This document shows, piece by piece, positions 14,669-17,929 of a stretch of DNA of 17,929 bases (the stretch's first letter is position 1; every line of letters starts with the position of its first letter). Position numbers and translations under genes: made by a program. The stretch comes from Spirochaetaceae bacterium (GTDB taxonomy: Bacteria; Spirochaetota; Spirochaetia; Treponematales; Breznakiellaceae). The stretch is from contig JAISOO010000015.1 in assembly GCA_031275595.1 (NCBI GenBank), positions 1-17,929 on the forward strand. Reading direction: 5' to 3'. The notes under the pieces are model-generated. The model worked only from the letters and a program-made list of their open reading frames with translations. It was not told the origin of the DNA and ran no database searches.

Positions 14669-15470
14669 TATACCCCCGATTGCTAACCGGCCGCTCTACA
14701 TCTACCGGGTGGCGATGAAATGGGTTTCCTTTTTTATATTCGGCTTGGGTACGATCCTCCTGGCGGTGGTGATCTTTCCGGTGTTACGGCTCTGTATACA
14801 CTCCCGGGAAAAATTCCGCGTCCGTGCCCGGTATGCTGTTTTCCTATCCTTTCGTTTTTTTACGAAGATCATGGAATTGCTGGGGATCGTAAAACTGGAA
14901 GTGGATGACCGGGAGTTTTTCAGGCGGCTTAATTCAAAAATTATTGTCGCCAACCACCCCTCCCTCCTGGACGTGGTGTTCCTCATCTCCCTCGTTCCCA
15001 ACGCGGACTGTATCGTCCGGGGAGCCCTGTCCCATACCATCCTCCAGGGGGTTATCCGGCAGCTCTACATCCCCAATTCCCTTGATTTTGAGGATCTGAT
15101 GGCGGCCTGTATCAATTCCCTTAACCAGGGAAACAACATCATCTTTTTCCCCGAGGGGACCCGGACCCCCCGAACCGGGGAAATCAACCTAAAGAAAGGG
15201 GCCTCCCGTCTGGCCCTGGGTTCGGGGCGGAGTATTATCCCGGTTTATATTGGGGGAAACGACAAATACGGTTTGGGGAAGCGGGACCCCTGGACGGCCT
15301 TTAATCGCCGGGAAAAATACCTGTATCATATCCGGAGGGGAGCGGAGCTATTCCCCGAAACCTATGGGGCCGTGCCGGCGTTCCGGGCGATACGGCAATT
15401 GACCGATGACATACGGATTTTTTTTGTATCCGCTAAAAATTCCGAGGAAGGGCATGAAAATATCCCCTAA
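14655..15470 (+). CDS. 1-acyl-sn-glycerol-3-phosphate-type acyltransferase (PlsC family)
   Basis: A 271-residue membrane-associated acyltransferase. A hydrophobic segment lies at residues 24-48 (VSFFIFGLGTILLAVVIFPVL). The catalytic HX4D motif is His101-Asp106 in VANHPSLLDVV, and the glycerophosphate-type block is FFPEGTRTPRTG at 164-175. The start is the ATG at 14655 with GGGAAG upstream; the longer frame from 14451 lies inside the preceding gene and is discarded. In aryl-polyene clusters a homologous enzyme attaches the finished acyl chain to a lipid anchor, and general phospholipid acylation is the alternative. The 3' end overlaps the deacetylase gene by 17 nt. Confidence 0.88.
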   Translation: MAPPDIPPIANRPLYIYRVAMKWVSFFIFGLGTILLAVVIFPVLRLCIHSREKFRVRARYAVFLSFRFFTKIMELLGIVKLEVDDREFFRRLNSKIIVANHPSLLDVVFLISLVPNADCIVRGALSHTILQGVIRQLYIPNSLDFEDLMAACINSLNQGNNIIFFPEGTRTPRTGEINLKKGASRLALGSGRSIIPVYIGGNDKYGLGKRDPWTAFNRREKYLYHIRRGAELFPETYGAVPAFRAIRQLTDDIRIFFVSAKNSEEGHENIP

Positions 15471-16239
15471 GATCTATGCCCGTCCTTTTCCGTGGAAAAG
15501 GACGGCGGCGGTTTTTCTCGTCTTCTGCCTTGGAGCTTGCCAATCCTTTGAACGAGGTTCTCGGATACCGGTTATTCCTCCGGGGGCGGTAATTTTTGTC
15601 TTCGATGACGGTCCTAACAGCCACGGGGATACCACCGCCCGGCTGCTGGACGTATTAAAAAAATACGAGGTTCGGGCTATGTTTGCCCTGCTGGGGGAAA
15701 ACGCGGAGCAAAACCCGATATTGGTCAGACGTATCCGCGCCGAGGGACATAGTATCATCAACCACGGTTACGGCGACCCTTTCGTGGTGTGGATGGGGGA
15801 TGAGGCTTTCTACGCCAACCTGATCCGGGGGGAAGCGGCTATTACCGCCGCTTTAGAGGAAGAACCGGAACCGCGGCTTTACCGTCCCCAGGGAGGATTT
15901 TACACCAAAGGGCAGGAACGGATTTGGCGGGAGGCAGGTTATACCCTGATCGCCGAAACCATTCGGATCTATGACGCCGTATTATCGGCAAAGGACAAAG
16001 ACCGGGCCATCGCAACTCTCACGAGGATGGTTGAAAAACAAGGAGGGGGTATTATCCTGCTCCACGATGGCCGGGACTCCCATGTCAGGATGGAAACCGA
16101 ACTCGCAAAAAGCCCTCATGGCCGCTTCAATCGTTCATGGATTCCCGATATGGTGGAAGAATTAATTATTCTATTGCGGGAAAAAGGATATACGACGCCG
16201 GGTTTCGATATCCTTAACAGGCCGGATCATAGCGGTTGA
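15454..16239 (+). CDS. Lipoprotein polysaccharide deacetylase (NodB fold), altered metal site
   Basis: A 261-residue carbohydrate esterase family 4-type protein. It is a predicted lipoprotein: a basic N-terminus, a hydrophobic stretch at 18-28 and the lipobox Leu-Gly-Ala-Cys29. NodB motifs seen are FDDGP at 50-54 (catalytic and metal aspartates 51/52), NHGYGD at 103-108, RPQGG at 144-148 and LLHDG at 202-206. The second motif is normally H(S/T)xxH; here His104 is kept but the second His is Asp108, and the third motif lacks the usual tyrosine, so metal binding may differ or activity be lost. The start at 15454 is set by GAGGAAGG and the signal sequence. It is last in the operon; the substrate may be a cell-envelope glycan. 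Confidence 0.82.
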   Translation: MKISPKIYARPFPWKRTAAVFLVFCLGACQSFERGSRIPVIPPGAVIFVFDDGPNSHGDTTARLLDVLKKYEVRAMFALLGENAEQNPILVRRIRAEGHSIINHGYGDPFVVWMGDEAFYANLIRGEAAITAALEEEPEPRLYRPQGGFYTKGQERIWREAGYTLIAETIRIYDAVLSAKDKDRAIATLTRMVEKQGGGIILLHDGRDSHVRMETELAKSPHGRFNRSWIPDMVEELIILLREKGYTTPGFDILNRPDHSG

Positions 16240-16308
16240 CCGGAGGACGGGGTCAGGGAGGGAATTCAGCGAATCCGGAAAAAATGGTCAAAATCGCAAA
16301 AAAAAGGC

Positions 16309-16337
16309 TTGACGGATCACAGACTTTTCTGTATTGT
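16309..16337 (+). promoter_or_regulatory. Predicted promoter upstream of the tRNA genes
   Basis: TTGACG (16309-16314), 17-base spacer, TATTGT (16332-16337, 4 of 6 matches). The predicted start near 16344 is a few bases before the hairpin at 16348. It could drive the two tRNA genes through a leader of about 200 nt. A second isolated TTGACA at 16517-16522 has no acceptable -10 box. Confidence 0.5.
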
Positions 16338-16347
16338 GTTATAAACA

Positions 16348-16421
16348 GAGCATTTTCCAAAAACTGAAGTTTTGGGAAAGCCTCCATAGTGTCGGTTTCA
16401 AAATCCGGCCGGTTTTGAAAC
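16348..16421 (+). repeat. Type 1 and type 2 hairpins before the tRNA genes
   Basis: 16348-16385 is a type 1 hairpin (CCAAAA/TTTTGG core, loop ACTGAAG, imperfect outer arms GAG/CTC). 16395-16421 is a type 2 hairpin (GTTTCAAAA/TTTTGAAAC, 9 bp, centre containing CCGGCCGG). The rest of 16240-16550 shows no gene. Confidence 0.7.
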
Positions 16422-16476
16422 AGCCTTAAGAGTCCGAAAATATCGGCTGGATAATAGTTAAAAGCAGCCGGCTTTG

Positions 16477-16513
16477 AATCCGTGAACCGCAGGTTTGAAT
16501 GCTGCCGGCCTGG
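16477..16513 (+). other. Possible tRNA 3'-half remnant
   Basis: Over 37 bases this stretch matches the 3' half of the tRNA-Lys gene that follows at about 22 positions, including CGCAGGTT, a T-loop-like TTTGAAT and a CTGC closing arm. No 5' half is present. It may be a decayed tRNA fragment or chance. Confidence 0.25.
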
Positions 16514-16550
16514 GGATTGACAGCGGCGCGGTAGTCTCGGAGGGTGTTTT

Positions 16551-16623
16551 GGGCCGCTAGCTCAGCTGGTAGAGCAGCAGACTCTTAATCTGCGGGTCGC
16601 AGGTTCGATCCCTGCGCGGCTCA
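16551..16623 (+). tRNA. tRNA-Lys (CUU)
   Basis: A complete 73-nt cloverleaf: acceptor GGGCCGC/GCGGCTC with one G-U pair at 2-71, D stem GCTC/GAGC, anticodon stem GCAGA/TCTGC with loop CTCTTAA (anticodon CTT), variable GGGTC, T stem GCAGG/CCTGC with a normal TTCGATC loop, discriminator A. CCA is not encoded. Confidence 0.96.
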
Positions 16624-16677
16624 GGGGACATATTTGATCCCTGCGGAAAAATGTGCGGGGTGAAAAAGAGATTTTTT

Positions 16678-16749
16678 GCGGGAATAGCTCAGTGGTAGAG
16701 CGCGACCTTGCCAAGGTCGATGTCGCGGGTCCGACTCCCGTTTCCCGCT
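16678..16749 (+). tRNA. tRNA-Gly (GCC)
   Basis: A complete 72-nt cloverleaf: acceptor GCGGGAA/TTCCCGC, D stem GCTC/GAGC, anticodon stem CGACC/GGTCG with loop TTGCCAA (anticodon GCC), variable ATGTC, T stem GCGGG/CCCGT, discriminator T. The T-loop reads TCCGACT, so position 55, normally U (pseudouridine), is C. CCA is not encoded. It lies 54 bases after tRNA-Lys and is probably cotranscribed. Confidence 0.93.
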
Positions 16750-16922
16750 TTTGTAAGTCTTTATAATATAAAGATTTACGAGTGGTTGCCCGAAGAAAAG
16801 GGTGCCATAACTTATTCATTTTTCGAAAATGGCACATGGAACCGGCCGATTGCTACCGAAAGGGGTATGTTATGGTTTTGCTCTCCTCTGTTTTTTTGCG
16901 GGAAGGCTGCCTGAATTATTAG
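16750..16922. other. AT-rich gap with a palindrome, no recognisable gene
   Basis: A 27-nt near-perfect palindrome at 16753-16779 (GTAAGTCTTTATA and TATAAAGATTTAC around one base) lies right after tRNA-Gly. It lacks a T-run and is not called a terminator. The rest has open frames that I do not recognise; given the integrase scrap that follows, it may be decayed element DNA. Confidence 0.3.
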
Positions 16923-17306
16923 GTGGCCTTCAAAAATGAGGAAACCGGGGCCTATCTCCCGGTAATCAGTATAAAACAATCAGTCAAAGATGAAGCCGGT
17001 AGGCAGGCGTGTTCATGGTATCGGAATGGTATCCCCCGAAAAGACGGAAACCTCGATCTCAAAACCTGCTCCCTGCGGGATACTATCCGTCATACCTCCC
17101 TTTCCATGGCGGTGCGCCATTTTTTTATAGCCTATATGCGGAACAAAATTGAAGATAAGCTGCTACAATCCCAAACAGGGCATAAAACCCTCTCTATGAT
17201 TAAACGGTACTCAGACCATCGGCTTTACGGGGATCGGAACAAAATACGGGAGGCTCAGCTAGTTTCCCGACATCATTCAAACTGTGGGTATAGTCGTTTC
17301 AGTTGA
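16923..17306 (+). pseudogene. C-terminal remnant of a tyrosine recombinase (integrase)
   Basis: An open frame of 127 codons preceded directly by an in-frame stop. Residues 59-100 match the catalytic end of phage-type integrases: VRHFFIAYMRNKIED (Arg65-His66), LQSQTGHKTLSMIKRYSDH with Gly86-His87, and the nucleophile Tyr96. The box II first histidine position is Met62 rather than His. Residues 1-55 do not look like an integrase, and the N-terminal DNA-binding and core domains are absent, so this is a broken gene. Its place 173 bp after a tRNA gene fits an element that once integrated there. Confidence 0.7.
17267..17294 (+). promoter_or_regulatory. Weak predicted promoter inside the integrase scrap
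   Basis: CCGACA (17267-17272), 16-base spacer, TATAGT (17289-17294). The predicted start near 17301 is about seven bases before the hairpin at 17308. The -35 box is poor; the call rests largely on the same spacing as the copies at 8206 and 12670. Confidence 0.4.
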
Positions 17307-17307
17307 G

Positions 17308-17421
17308 GCTTTCCCAAAAATTCAGCTTTTGGGAAAGCAACCTTAGATTTAGAGGAAAAAACGGGCTTTGGGCCGTTTTTTCCAAAGCCTTTCCCGAAAC
17401 CAACCGGGTTTTGGGAAAGGC
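17308..17421 (+). repeat. Full 1-3-2 hairpin set
   Basis: 17308-17338 (type 1): GCTTTCCCAAAA/TTTTGGGAAAGC, 12 bp. 17354-17383 (type 3): GGAAAAAACGG/CCGTTTTTTCC, 11 bp, loop GCTTTGGG, terminator-like. 17387-17421 (type 2): GCCTTTCCC/GGGAAAGGC with inner AAAcC pairing and a CCAACCGGG centre. This is the clearest complete set. The type 3 + type 2 part is repeated inverted at 12220-12155. Confidence 0.82.
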
Positions 17422-17443
17422 TCAGTTTAATTAAAATTGGTAA

Positions 17444-17463
17444 ACCCCCGGCTTTGCGGGGGT
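17444..17463 (+). terminator. Possible intrinsic terminator
   Basis: ACCCCCG/CGGGGGT with a 6-nt loop forms a strong 7-bp stem, followed by ATTT only. The weak T-run makes termination uncertain. It abuts the start of the protease remnant. Confidence 0.4.
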
Positions 17464-17757
17464 ATTTGACTTACTCAGGGACGCCGTCAAGACGCACCCG
17501 GTTTCGGTGCGCATTAACGCTATCGCCATGAGCATGGCGAGCTATATCGCCCTAGCCGCCCGGACAGTAAACCGCGCCTCAAAAATTACCGTCTGCGATA
17601 ATTCGGTGGTGATGATCCACAATCCCTGGGGGATTACCGGGAATTCCAAAAGACAGCCGATTACATGGAACGGCTCGCCTCGATATACGGCAGTGTCCAC
17701 GCCGCCGCGTCCGGCCAGAGTGAAAAGAAAATCAGGAAGGCAATGGACGACGAGACT
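17462..17757 (+). pseudogene. Frameshifted remnant of a phage-type ClpP-like protease
   Basis: The first frame reads VFDLLRDAVKTHPVSVRINA, then IAMSMASYIALAA and NSVVMIHNPWG. These are the parts of phage prohead/ClpP-like serine proteases around the catalytic Ser (in SMAS) and His (in MIHNP). After the G5 run at 17628-17632 homology continues in another frame as DYREFQKTADYMERLASIY, then SGQSEKKIRKAMDDET, the usual continuation up to the DETWFT segment. Restoring one G joins the frames. The N-terminus is missing and similarity stops near 17755. A dead phage or element gene. Confidence 0.7.
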
Positions 17758-17929
17758 TCCCACTGTCAACAAGTTAAGGGATAGAACCCAGGGCATCGGC
17801 GTTTACTTTTTGATCGTTAAAATTTCCTTGAACTCACAGAAATTTTCAAGAAAGACTAACTACAAAGGCGAATAGGGCCCACAAAGTATGCATGAAGCAA
17901 CGCTTTATTCCTTCCTTCTGCGCCTTTGT
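17758..17929. other. Unassigned end of window, possible insertion-element edge
   Basis: Protease similarity ends abruptly just before a TGTCAACAAGTTAAGGGATA segment. ACAAAGGCG at 17862-17870 is repeated inverted as CGCCTTTGT at 17921-17929, the last bases of the window. An insertion sequence may begin here, but no transposase frame is visible yet. Confidence 0.25.

Noticed and set aside
16562..16837. 91-codon minus-strand frame
   Set aside because: It runs antisense through both tRNA genes.

Overview
The window reads as chromosome of a homoacetogenic spirochaete, most likely a termite-gut Treponema of the T. primitia type. The evidence is the start of a bacterial acetyl-CoA synthase gene (acsB) next to the CODH nickel-insertion ATPase gene (cooC), a GGQ-type exported sugar-binding protein, moderately high GC, and many small structured intergenic repeats. 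The species is an inference; the Wood-Ljungdahl assignment is firm.

Layout. 1-1856 (minus): cooC then acsB, which runs off the left edge. 2260-4772 (plus): a small six-cysteine protein translationally coupled to a B12-type radical SAM protein. 4762-8070 (minus): a CUT1 sugar ABC importer (binding protein and two permeases, no ATPase) behind a near-consensus promoter. 8257-11894 (minus): a degenerate RlpA-like double-psi beta-barrel protein, a PotD-like binding protein, and a fusion of a cyclic-nucleotide-binding domain to an NhaC-family transporter. 11895-12884: a non-coding kilobase with two opposed promoters, serial hairpins and two transposase scraps. 12885-16239 (plus): four overlapping genes (methyltransferase, ketosynthase-like chain-length factor, acyltransferase, lipoprotein polysaccharide deacetylase) resembling the head of an aryl-polyene-type lipid cluster without its elongation genes. 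16240-17929: tRNA-Lys and tRNA-Gly followed by a decayed integrase and a frameshifted phage ClpP-like protease, i.e. the remains of a tRNA-linked element.

The most unusual signal is not a gene. A family of short hairpins recurs at almost every gene start or intercistronic gap. Three stem-loop types can be told apart: type 1 (loop around ACTGAAGT), type 2 (loop around CCAACCGG or its complement) and type 3 (A-tract, CGG, loop, CCG, T-tract, like a bidirectional terminator). Stem sequences differ between copies while pairing is kept. Several copies begin within about 1-10 nt of the start point predicted from good sigma70-type promoters (17-nt spacers, or 16 nt in one weaker case). Others occur in the order 1-3-2 or 1-3-1. 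This suggests modular structured 5' leaders, possibly attenuators or mRNA 5'-end elements, or a mobile repeat that settles beside start sites. It has been read by eye only; no folding or genome search was possible.
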